DNA from: an uncultured Clostridia bacterium
GTDB taxonomy: Bacteria > Bacillota_A > Clostridia > Christensenellales > Borkfalkiaceae
NCBI GenBank assembly: GCA_934292955.1
Contig: CAKQXZ010000081.1
Coordinates: forward strand, 1 to 9,477
DNA: 9,477 nt
Direction of reading: 5' to 3'
Shown: one piece after another, positions 1 to 5,384 of the stretch
Position numbering within the stretch: position 1 is the first letter of the stretch
How the letters are laid out: every line of letters begins with the position of its first letter
Position numbers and translations under genes: made by a program
The notes under the pieces: generated by a model
What the model saw: the letters and a program-made list of their open reading frames with translations, nothing else
Told to the model about the DNA's origin: nothing
Databases searched by the model: none

Positions 1-1
1 T

Positions 2-316
2 TTCGACATAGACAATCTCGACGAACTGAAAGAAGGTCTTAATAACGAAACCGCCGAAAAGCAGAAAATACTTGACGAGTTTATGTGCAATATTAACAGA
101 CTGCACACCACGGCGTTGAGCGAAGAAAGAATAAAAAGTAACCTGAAATTGAACTGCGATCCGCTTGAATATTGCAAAAAACTAATTTCGGGCGAAATTG
201 ACGCCGAGTTCAACGGGAAAAACATAAACTTTATATCGGGAGACGTTTGCATAACGGTAAACCGTTCGGCTTATTCGGTTATTACGGCAAAAAATAAAAG
301 GAGATATATAAAATGA
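2..316 (+). CDS. DUF3781-type protein, 5'-truncated by window edge
   Basis: The open frame enters from the left edge and stops at 314-316, giving 104 visible residues. From about residue 28 it reads MCNINRLHTTALSEERIK, and near the end it has CITVNRSAYSVITAKNK. From memory this matches the small DUF3781 family (HTT.L...RIK.NL near the start, ITVN..SY.IITA.K at the end), whose function is unknown. Family members are about 80 residues and would start near the ATG at 83, but that ATG has only a weak ribosome site, and the 27 codons before it look coding (Glu/Lys-rich, helical). The gene may therefore begin outside the window, with DUF3781 as its C-terminal domain. Its TGA overlaps the next ATG by four bases (ATGA), which indicates translational coupling. 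No membrane segment is visible. Confidence 0.7.
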   Translation, partial: FDIDNLDELKEGLNNETAEKQKILDEFMCNINRLHTTALSEERIKSNLKLNCDPLEYCKKLISGEIDAEFNGKNINFISGDVCITVNRSAYSVITAKNKRRYIK

Positions 317-999
317 AATCATTGAGAGCGATTCAGATCGCTGCAAAAATCGGAAAAATTCTTTCTAAAATCGTGTTTATATGTTGCGTTGTAGCCGCGG
401 CATGCTGCGGAACGGCAATGATTGTTATGGCTTGTTATTCGTTGATAATGCGTATGTCGGGCGGCGACTACATAACAAAAACGGAAGAGTTTTTCGGACA
501 TAACATTTATTATATAAACGCGGGGTTGTTCTGCTCGACCGTTATGTGTATAGGTCAGGCGATAATTTCAAGATTCGGCGAAAAATATTTTTCGAACGAG
601 CTAAAAGACGGCACGCCTTTTACCATGCGCGGGGCTAAAGAACTTATGCGGCTCGGTTTTATCGATATCGGCGTTACCGTTTCGGTATTTTTTACGTCGG
701 TCATCGTGTGGGGGATATATCAGGCGATGTCTAACGCGCTTCCCGATTATCCGTACGATAAATATCTCGATTTGGGTACGGGGATCGTATTGCTTGCGTT
801 GGCGTTGATTTTCAGATGCGGAGCCGAAACATGCGCAAATAACGGTTGCAATAATTCTGGCGCGGGGTACGGTAACCGGGGCTATAACAACTACGATAAC
901 AACAACTGCGCATACGGTTCTTGCGATAATAACGTAAACGGCGCAAACGGCAATAACAACGCGACCGACGCAACTTACATGAACAACAATGAACGATAA
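313..999 (+). CDS. Four-helix membrane protein with Asn-rich, Cys-containing C-terminal tail
   Basis: 228 residues. Four hydrophobic segments are visible at about 20-47, 64-86, 113-138 and 153-168. Between helices 2 and 3 lies a conserved-looking stretch, NELKDGTPFTMRGAKELMRLG (residues about 95-115). Comparable 'GTPFT..GAKEL.RLG' loops occur in DUF2975-like clostridial membrane proteins, so this is probably a divergent relative; that is recollection and inference. The last 55 residues (about 174-228) are low complexity, rich in Asn, Gly and Tyr with four Cys (174, 179, 199, 204), and look disordered. Function is unknown. The start ATG overlaps the preceding stop (ATGA) with GGAG eight bases upstream, and the 3' end overlaps the next gene by 11 bases, so the three genes are probably one transcript. 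The tail-coding region contains repeated AAC/AAT codons and could vary in length between strains. Confidence 0.8.
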   Translation: MKSLRAIQIAAKIGKILSKIVFICCVVAAACCGTAMIVMACYSLIMRMSGGDYITKTEEFFGHNIYYINAGLFCSTVMCIGQAIISRFGEKYFSNELKDGTPFTMRGAKELMRLGFIDIGVTVSVFFTSVIVWGIYQAMSNALPDYPYDKYLDLGTGIVLLALALIFRCGAETCANNGCNNSGAGYGNRGYNNYDNNNCAYGSCDNNVNGANGNNNATDATYMNNNER

Positions 1000-1282
1000 A
1001 TCGAGTATTACGGCTTTGATGTCGGCTTTTGGCAGATTGTATCATGCGGAACACGACGAACACCCCGTATTCGACGATCGCTTTGCAAAAGAATTGATGT
1101 CGGGCGGCGAACCTATGAAAAAAGGCATGAGTAAAACTGAAGTCGAAACTTTGCTTGATAAATGCGGCTTTACCGTAAAAGAAAATCTTACGCCCGAACA
1201 GATTCAAGATAAAGTAACAGGCGAAAACCGTTTGGTAAAAGCGTTTGAATGTGTGAATTATTTATATGCAGAAAGAAAATAA
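989..1282 (+). pseudogene. Core-deleted class I SAM methyltransferase remnant (leucine carboxyl methyltransferase-like)
   Basis: This 97-residue frame is open from ATG to stop, but appears to be two ends of a normally about 270-residue methyltransferase. Residues 4-37 (KSSITALMSAFGRLYHAEHD, then HPVFDDRFAKELM) match, from memory, the N-terminus of clostridial LCM/PPM1-like methyltransferases. Residues 39-97 (GGEPMKKGMSKTEVETLL, then DKCGFTVKENLTPEQIQ, then AFECVNYLYAERK) match their C-terminus. The middle, containing the SAM-binding glycine motif and following acidic residue, is absent, and the join falls at about 1097-1110 without a frameshift. Catalysis is therefore not expected. It is either a degraded gene or a retained short product. 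The ATG lies within the last codons of the preceding gene, 11 bases overlapping, so translation would depend on coupling. Confidence in family assignment is moderate; no alignment could be run. Confidence 0.65.
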
Positions 1283-1290
1283 AGTCGTAT

Positions 1291-1363
1291 GCGATTATTG
1301 AATGCGGCACTTCGTGCCTTGATCCTTCGTAAGCCGAACAAGTAAGCAAGTCTCGGGATGACG
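1291..1363 (+). repeat. Dispersed gene-end repeat, copy 1
   Basis: Shares extended blocks with 8102-8175 in the same orientation: GATTATTGA, then ATGCGGCACTTCGTGCC, then GATCCTTCGTAAGCCG, then a final GTCTC.GGATGACGG. It contains a perfect 5-bp hairpin, GGCAC-TTC-GTGCC (1306-1318), and a longer-range inverted pair ATCC (1322-1325)/GGAT (1356-1359). It begins about ten bases after the stop of the methyltransferase remnant. The ATCCTTCG...CTCAGGATGAC core resembles short palindromic repeats I recall as common in gut Firmicutes assemblies. There is no coding capacity; it is probably a REP/MITE-like mobile or processed repeat. Confidence 0.75.
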
Positions 1364-1435
1364 GGTAGTCGGGCGTTGCGGGGCGTATACGATTATTAAA
1401 AAGTGCCGTCGCAAAACAATCACAACAAAAAGAAA

Positions 1436-1471
1436 ACCGCTTGCCGAAGAAAATCGACAGGCGGTGTTTTT
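1436..1471. terminator. Bidirectional intrinsic terminator between convergent genes
   Basis: ACCGCTTGCCGA (1436-1447) pairs with TCGACAGGCGGT (1454-1465) around the loop AGAAAA, giving a 12-bp stem with one G-U wobble and one C-A mismatch. On the + strand it is followed by GTTTTT. On the - strand the stem is followed by TTTTCTTTTT. It lies between the + strand run ending at 1282 and the - strand operon ending at 1486, so it can end both. Confidence 0.85.
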
Positions 1472-1485
1472 CATAAAATATAAAA

Positions 1486-1743
1486 TTAAAGTTCGTCTTT
1501 ATGCGCTTCTTTATATTCTAAAAGAGCGGTGGCGAGTTGATCGGGGCAAGAAGTATTGCCTTTGCATTTGATGCCTTTAAGGGTTTCGATCACTTCGTCG
1601 ATGCTTTTATTGTTTACAAGACGGGCGATACCCTGAAGGTTGCCGCTGCAACCGCCGATGAATTTAACGTTGCAGACTTTTCCGTCGACTATGTCGAAAA
1701 GAATCTGGCGCGAGCAAGTGCCTTTGGTGCTGTAGGTGTTCAT
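1486..1743 (-). CDS. TSCPD-domain protein (TIGR03905-like, four conserved Cys)
   Basis: 85 residues, matching the TIGR03905 TSCPD-domain family by eye. The hallmark cysteines are present: C10, C32 in GGCSGNLQGI (residues 30-39), C60, and C66 within the name-giving T64-S-C-P-D68. The family is uncharacterised. The cysteine pattern suggests metal binding, and related TSCPD domains occur at the C-terminus of class II (B12-dependent) ribonucleotide reductases, but no enzymatic role can be assigned here. Length is typical for the stand-alone family, and the start is supported by AAAGGAG eight bases upstream. It is the last gene of the minus-strand operon, 11 bases after DUF4364, and is followed by the bidirectional terminator at 1436-1471. 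A cytosolic location is expected, since there is no signal peptide or membrane segment. Confidence 0.9.
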   Translation of the reverse strand: MNTYSTKGTCSRQILFDIVDGKVCNVKFIGGCSGNLQGIARLVNNKSIDEVIETLKGIKCKGNTSCPDQLATALLEYKEAHKDEL

Positions 1744-1754
1744 TTTTTTCTCCT

Positions 1755-2282
1755 TTATTCCACGAGATTATCGTAAAGCAAGTCGAGTATGAGCATGCCT
1801 TTTTCTTCCCAACGCTTGTAGATGTTCTTAGCGGAAAGTCGGCTCGGTACGTTCATTTTGAGTTCCAGTACCGGATGCGACGGCTCGACAATTTTAAGGT
1901 TAACGGTGTAGGTACCGTCCTTATTCATGTAGTAATCTGCGATGAATTCTTGTTTTTTCTTATAATTGGTACTGTTTGCCTTGATGAATTGAGAGATGCT
2001 TTCCCTTAAAGAAGAAGGTATCTGCACGAAAAAATCGGCAAGACAAACACGCCCGTCCGGAGTGATACTATACAAAGTTTCACCGCCCGACGGAGATAGT
2101 TTATATATGAAGCCGTGATCGATCAGTTGACTGATTATCGGCTTACAATCCATATATGCTATCCAGTTGTTGGACGAACAGCATATATCCAGAATCGTGT
2201 TTTCCGTAAGCGGACATTCCATCTTGTCGAAGACGAACAGCAATATTAACTTGTTTAACAGTGCGTCGCCCCTGACTTGCAT
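1755..2282 (-). CDS. DUF4364 winged-helix-like protein
   Basis: 175 residues matching DUF4364 by overall pattern. The N-terminus has a hydrophobic helix (residues about 8-20, LLNKLILLFVFDK) followed by TENTILDICCSSNNWIAYMD. A helix-turn-helix-like stretch comes next, then a hairpin ending in GGETLYSITPDGRVCLADFF (residues 66-85), typical of a PadR/MarR-like winged helix. The IPSSLRESI segment and a beta-rich C-terminal half (about 110-170) complete it. The family is restricted to Firmicutes and presumed to be transcriptional, but the target is unknown; DNA binding is inferred from fold resemblance only. The start at 2282 has GGAGAG six bases upstream. It sits between the HPr-like gene (27 bases upstream) and the TSCPD gene (11 bases downstream), so all three are probably co-transcribed. 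Confidence 0.85.
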   Translation of the reverse strand: MQVRGDALLNKLILLFVFDKMECPLTENTILDICCSSNNWIAYMDCKPIISQLIDHGFIYKLSPSGGETLYSITPDGRVCLADFFVQIPSSLRESISQFIKANSTNYKKKQEFIADYYMNKDGTYTVNLKIVEPSHPVLELKMNVPSRLSAKNIYKRWEEKGMLILDLLYDNLVE

Positions 2283-2309
2283 AAGGTCTCTCCGCTTTGG
2301 TAAAAGTTA

Positions 2310-2552
2310 TTACGCGGCGAACTGTTTAAGTTCTTCGAGTAATTTTTCGCATTCCGCTTTGTTTTTTTCGTCTGCGTGAATTTCCACGTCGATGGGCTTG
2401 GAAAGATCAAGACTGAATATTCCGAGAATGGATTTAGCGTCTACGACATATCTGTCGCTTCTTAAATCGATTTCAAAAGAATAATTCTGAACGATAGATA
2501 CGAACTTTTTAACCTGCGATGCCATTTGTAATGATATTCTTACCGATTTCAT
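2310..2552 (-). CDS. HPr-like protein lacking the catalytic histidine
   Basis: 80 residues that align without gaps to the HPr core. The segment MASQVKKFVSIVQNY (10-24) lies over the HARPA... helix of HPr, and SFEIDLRSDRYVVDAKSILG (25-44) over the strand-and-Ser46 region. HPr carries phosphate from enzyme I to PTS permeases on His15. Here the aligned residue is Met10, with no His nearby, so phosphocarrier activity is not expected. The Ser46 equivalent is kept as Ser41 in the AKSILG motif, so phosphorylation by HPr kinase or a CcpA-like regulatory contact remains conceivable (inference). Similar His-less HPr-family proteins occur in Clostridia. A very good ribosome site, AAAAAAGGAG, lies seven bases before the ATG. 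It heads a three-gene minus-strand operon with its own promoter at 2582-2610. Confidence 0.88.
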   Translation of the reverse strand: MKSVRISLQMASQVKKFVSIVQNYSFEIDLRSDRYVVDAKSILGIFSLDLSKPIDVEIHADEKNKAECEKLLEELKQFAA

Positions 2553-2581
2553 AACAAATCTCCTTTTTTAACGATACAAGT

Positions 2582-2610
2582 ATTATATACGAAAGCCGAA
2601 AAAAAATCAA
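2582..2610 (-). promoter_or_regulatory. Sigma-A-type promoter for the HPr-like operon
   Basis: Reading the minus strand, TTGATT (2610-2605) and TATAAT (2587-2582) are separated by exactly 17 bases. Transcription would start near 2575, giving a leader of about 23 bases with the AAAAAAGGAG ribosome site. Confidence 0.8.
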
Positions 2611-2643
2611 TAGTTTTGTGATAGATTATTTTATAAAAAAAAT

Positions 2644-2660
2644 ATGTGCAAACTGCACAT
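2644..2660. promoter_or_regulatory. Candidate operator palindrome between divergent promoters
   Basis: ATGTGCA-AAC-TGCACAT is a perfect 7-bp inverted repeat with a 3-base spacer. It lies 34 bases upstream of the minus-strand -35 box (2605-2610) and 28 bases upstream of the plus-strand -35 box (2688-2693), a position suited to a dimeric regulator of one or both promoters. The DUF4364 protein encoded by the left operon is a possible ligand, but nothing in the sequence proves it. Confidence 0.45.
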
Positions 2661-2687
2661 AAAATAAAAGGTTTTCGTTGCAAATAA

Positions 2688-2716
2688 TTGTAAAAACTTT
2701 TGATTTGTGGTACAAT
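2688..2716 (+). promoter_or_regulatory. Extended -10 promoter for the unrecognised gene at 2861
   Basis: TTGTAA (2688-2693), a 17-base spacer, then TACAAT (2711-2716) preceded by TGG, an extended -10 element. Transcription would start near 2723 and leave a leader of about 138 bases before the ATG at 2861. The leader contains a 6-bp hairpin AATCGG/CCGATT (2788-2809) without a T-tract. Confidence 0.65.
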
Positions 2717-2860
2717 GTCAAGCGACGGATTGTATGCGGACGCCTTGCTTTCGCTTTTTATGACGCTTTTTGTCGCCGAAAAAGTAAAATCGGTCGTTTT
2801 TTGCCGATTATTGCATGTGCCGGCTCCGTGTTGTCCGATTATGCGGCGGGGGTGTGTTTT

Positions 2861-3685
2861 ATGGTCACGAGAAGACAATCGGTTGATAATTTTTGCGCTA
2901 AAATCGATAACCTTATCGATTGCGCTTATCTTCTGAGCGCGTCGCGCGTTACCGCCGTGCTTAAAGCACTCACTTCATCAAGGCTATTTTTCGAACTTAT
3001 TACTTTCTGCTCGGACGGCGTAGACTTCGATCATTTGCTTCAGGACTATTCGCTTGTGCATGACCCGTATCCGACGGACGATAAAAAAACTCTTATTGCT
3101 TTCGGGTTCAGACTTCTTGCCGCGGTAGATGCGGGCGAGATCGAACTGCTCGACGTTATGAACAATAACTATAAGCGTAATAATCTTGAAAGAAGTTATC
3201 AGAATTTTTGCAATCTTTTTCTTAAACCGTTCAAACATGCCGTGACCGAAGCCGCCGAAAAAATGATTTCCGCTTCGGACGCAGAAAGAATGGACGAAAA
3301 AGCGGAAGAGTATAATAACGATTACATCGCAAACCACGCAAGAAACGAAGAAACGAGCGCGGAAGCCGACGGACCTGTTTTTGCCCGCGCGGTTGAAGAA
3401 GGCGATACGCCGGGGCGTAAAAACTATCTGACGTGTTACAGCGATATTCAGGCGATAGTTTCCGAAGAGCGTGCAAAAATAATGTCTACGAGAATGCACG
3501 ACCGTGAAAAACGCGACCTTCTTATGCTGCTTGACGCGTTCAGGGGCACTCTTTTTAAGGGTACGAAGAGTCAGATCGGACAGGCGTTCGTAAGTTATAA
3601 ATATGCCGTGCAGAATTTTAAGCGGGTTGACAGCGACGTTGAAGATATCGGCAGAATTTTGCGGTTCTGCGGTATTATAGGCTAA
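2861..3685 (+). CDS. Unrecognised helical cytosolic protein, 274 residues
   Basis: I do not recognise a named family. The start chosen is the ATG at 2861, with GGGGGTG six bases upstream. The frame stays open further upstream, but that part overlaps the promoter at 2688-2716 and reads poorly. No signal peptide or membrane span is seen. The protein appears all-helical in two parts. An N-terminal domain (about 1-140) includes RVTAVLKALTSSRLFFEL and DKKTLIAFGFRLLAAVDAGE, ending in a stretch like SYQNFCNLFLKPFKHAV. A charged, Glu/Ala/Asp-rich and probably flexible linker (about 140-195) follows, then a C-terminal helical region (about 195-274). I have a vague recollection of similar anonymous clostridial proteins with 'IAF.F.LL.EID' and 'FC...IKPF' segments. 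The neighbours do not point to a pathway. Confidence 0.75.
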   Translation: MVTRRQSVDNFCAKIDNLIDCAYLLSASRVTAVLKALTSSRLFFELITFCSDGVDFDHLLQDYSLVHDPYPTDDKKTLIAFGFRLLAAVDAGEIELLDVMNNNYKRNNLERSYQNFCNLFLKPFKHAVTEAAEKMISASDAERMDEKAEEYNNDYIANHARNEETSAEADGPVFARAVEEGDTPGRKNYLTCYSDIQAIVSEERAKIMSTRMHDREKRDLLMLLDAFRGTLFKGTKSQIGQAFVSYKYAVQNFKRVDSDVEDIGRILRFCGIIG

Positions 3686-3768
3686 ATATTTTGCGGGCGG
3701 CGTTAAACGTAAGAGTGTGCCGCTCGGTCTGAATGTGAACGTTCGGTCGGAATATAAACAAGATTAAA

Positions 3769-4290
3769 ATGATTAAGAAAACAGGCGAAAAACAGATATA
3801 TTCGGGCAAGGTTATAAATTTATTCGTCGACGACCTCGAAAACGACGGCGTTACCTTTAAGCGCGAAGTTGTACGCCACAGGGGCGGCGTTGGCATTCTT
3901 GCCGAAAAAGACGGTAAATTCGCTTTTGTAAAGCAATATCGGCACCCGATCGGTAAAGAAATGCTCGAAATTCCCGCGGGAACGAGAAACGCTGGCGAAG
4001 AACCCGAAGTTACCGCGGTTCGCGAACTCGAAGAAGAGTGCGGAATTAAGGCAAAAAACGTTAAGTTTTTCGGAAAGTTTGCCGTTTCACCCGGATATAC
4101 CGACGAAATTATATATTTGTATTACGCAAATTCTTTTGAAAACGGCAAGGTCAATCTTGACGAAGACGAGTTTTTAACCGCCGGATGGATAGATAAAAAA
4201 ACCGCGTTTTCTCTTGCCGAAAGCGGTGAAATTACAGACGGCAAAACCCTTCTCGCGCTGTATAAATATAAGGTAACGAACGGTCTGTAA
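3769..4290 (+). CDS. Nudix hydrolase, ADP-ribose pyrophosphatase type
   Basis: 173 residues. The Nudix box GX5EX7REUXEEXGU is complete at residues 71-93 (from GTRNAGEEP to RELEEECGI). Upstream hallmarks of the ADP-ribose pyrophosphatase subgroup are present: REVVRH (32-37), a hydrophobic core strand, QYRHP (56-60) and LEIPAG (66-71). The family hydrolyses ADP-ribose to AMP and ribose-5-phosphate, using Mg ions bound by the box glutamates. One small departure is HRGGV where HPGAV is usual. Substrate assignment rests on subgroup resemblance; another nucleoside diphosphate sugar is possible. The ATG at 3769 fits the family N-terminus (GEKQIYSGKVINLFVD), but its ribosome site is weak. The 83-base gap before it holds no convincing promoter, so read-through from the upstream gene is likely. 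Confidence 0.93.
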   Translation: MIKKTGEKQIYSGKVINLFVDDLENDGVTFKREVVRHRGGVGILAEKDGKFAFVKQYRHPIGKEMLEIPAGTRNAGEEPEVTAVRELEEECGIKAKNVKFFGKFAVSPGYTDEIIYLYYANSFENGKVNLDEDEFLTAGWIDKKTAFSLAESGEITDGKTLLALYKYKVTNGL

Positions 4291-4390
4291 ATAAGATTGC
4301 GGGGTGCTTTTTATGACGCGGCTGTAATAAACGCGGCTGTAAAATGCTTGTAAATCAGTCGGCGGTAAAATGCGCGCGGTCTGTAGTACA
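4280..4390 (+). repeat. Degenerate short repeats with GGCTGTAA-like core
   Basis: Beginning at the end of the Nudix gene are several imperfect units: CGGTCTGTAAATAAG, ACGCGGCTGTAATAA, ACGCGGCTGTAAAATGC, TCGGCGGTAAAATGC and CGCGGTCTGTAGTAC. The two at 4316-4330 and 4331-4345 are near-tandem. The rest of the 129-base gap to the next gene shows no frame and no clear terminator. Confidence 0.35.
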
Positions 4391-4419
4391 TTGTAAATAG
4401 GGCGGGCGATTTGTTGCGC

Positions 4420-4773
4420 TCAGTAATACACTTCGCGCTCGATAAGCCAGAAATTGTTATAAAACCCGAAAATAAGCACATATACGTTTATCGTTATCAA
4501 AACGGGCATGGTTATCATAAGAAACAGGCTCGATAAACGATATTTGAATACGAACATAGCGGTATAAACGCCCGTTGCGCCGCCTAACGCGCCCGCAATG
4601 AACAGTTTGCCGTCGGATACGCTTTTATCGGCGCATTCTTCATGCTCTTTGCGTTGCATTGCGATAAGAAGAAAGCCATAGACGTTTACGGCTAAAAAAT
4701 ATACGATCACAATAATCTTTATAAAGATAAGCATATTAAAAGTTTGGGCAATAAGCAAAACATTATGAATCAT
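4420..4773 (-). CDS. DUF1294 membrane protein
   Basis: About 117 residues from the ATG at 4773. Other possible starts are a TTG at 4788 and the ATG at 4734, and none has a convincing ribosome site. The start is therefore uncertain. The pattern is that of DUF1294: an N-terminal hydrophobic helix ending in VNVYGFLLIAMQ, then a short charged loop (RKEHEECADKSVSDG). Next comes the GALGGATGVYTAMFVFKYRL segment typical of the family, and finally a long hydrophobic helix (SLFLMITMPVLITINVYVLI). The usual basic loop of the family is unusually acidic and Cys-containing here. Function is unknown for the family; it is a small inner-membrane protein. It is transcribed divergently from nrdR, with about 130 bases between the starts. 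Confidence 0.8.
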   Translation of the reverse strand: MIHNVLLIAQTFNMLIFIKIIVIVYFLAVNVYGFLLIAMQRKEHEECADKSVSDGKLFIAGALGGATGVYTAMFVFKYRLSSLFLMITMPVLITINVYVLIFGFYNNFWLIEREVYY

Positions 4774-4905
4774 GAATAATGTTAACAATGTCGCGCGGCA
4801 AAAAACATTAAAAGGCGGCGGAGATATCGTTATATTGACCTGAAAAAACGTGGTGCTTGCCGATTTCCGGAGTTTTATTTGTTTATCTATCTATGGTGAA
4901 ATAAT

Positions 4906-5364
4906 ATGAAATGTCAATTCTGCGGATGCCTTGAAAGCAAAGTAATCGATTCGAGAATCAACGACGACGGAACGGTTATTCGCCGTCGCAGAGAATGCGA
5001 AAAGTGCGGAAAACGGTTCACGACTTACGAAACAATCGAAAATTTCCCCGTTCTTGTGGTTAAGGGCAGCGGCGCGCGCGAAGCGTTCGACCCTAACAAA
5101 ATTAAGAACGGAATTATAAAAGCGTGCGAAAAACGCCCCGTATCGCTGGGTGAGATCGACGCGCTTGTCGACGGAATAAGAAAACAGATTTCCAATTCGA
5201 TGGTGCAGGAAATTTCGTCTAAAGAGATAGGCGAAATGGTTATGGAAGGTTTGAAAAAGATAGACGAAGTAGCTTACGTCAGATTTGCTTCGGTCTATCG
5301 TCAGTTCAAAGATATAAACTCGTTTATGGAAGAACTTGCCAAAATGAACGAGAATAAAAAGTGA
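4906..5364 (+). CDS. nrdR: NrdR, ATP-cone repressor of ribonucleotide reductase genes
   Basis: 152 residues, the standard NrdR length. The N-terminal zinc ribbon uses C3, C6, C31 and C34, with the family signature CxxC...VIDSR (13-17) and [17 protein letters not shown] (26-42). The ATP-cone domain follows at about 49-139 ([16 protein letters not shown] near the nucleotide site, [13 protein letters not shown] at its end). NrdR senses ATP/dATP and binds NrdR boxes upstream of nrd operons, repressing deoxynucleotide synthesis. The ATG at 4906 has GGTGA seven bases upstream. No ribonucleotide reductase gene is in the window, and I found no clear paired NrdR box before this gene. Its stop is 20 bases before the lipoprotein start, so the two may be co-transcribed. 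Confidence 0.98.
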   Translation: MKCQFCGCLESKVIDSRINDDGTVIRRRRECEKCGKRFTTYETIENFPVLVVKGSGAREAFDPNKIKNGIIKACEKRPVSLGEIDALVDGIRKQISNSMVQEISSKEIGEMVMEGLKKIDEVAYVRFASVYRQFKDINSFMEELAKMNENKK

Positions 5365-5384
5365 TATTTACAGGAGAGAATATT

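Noticed and set aside
1291..1480. Repeat-containing intergenic region as a CRISPR array or tRNA
   Set aside because: There is no regular repeat-spacer alternation, and no cloverleaf or CCA-like end; it contains one repeat element and a terminator.
2678..2860. Upstream in-frame extension of the unrecognised gene from a TTG at 2678
   Set aside because: The extension overlaps the promoter -35/-10 elements and reads as a Cys/Arg-rich non-protein-like stretch; the ATG at 2861 has a good ribosome site.
2984..3499. Minus-strand open frame (171 codons) within the unrecognised gene
   Set aside because: Basic, aromatic-rich composition without domains, and no ribosome site or promoter. The plus frame is longer and has promoter and ribosome-site support.
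3738..3745. GAACGTTC palindrome before the Nudix gene as a LexA/SOS box
   Set aside because: Gram-positive LexA sites have a spacer between GAAC and GTTC; an 8-base palindrome alone is not sufficient.
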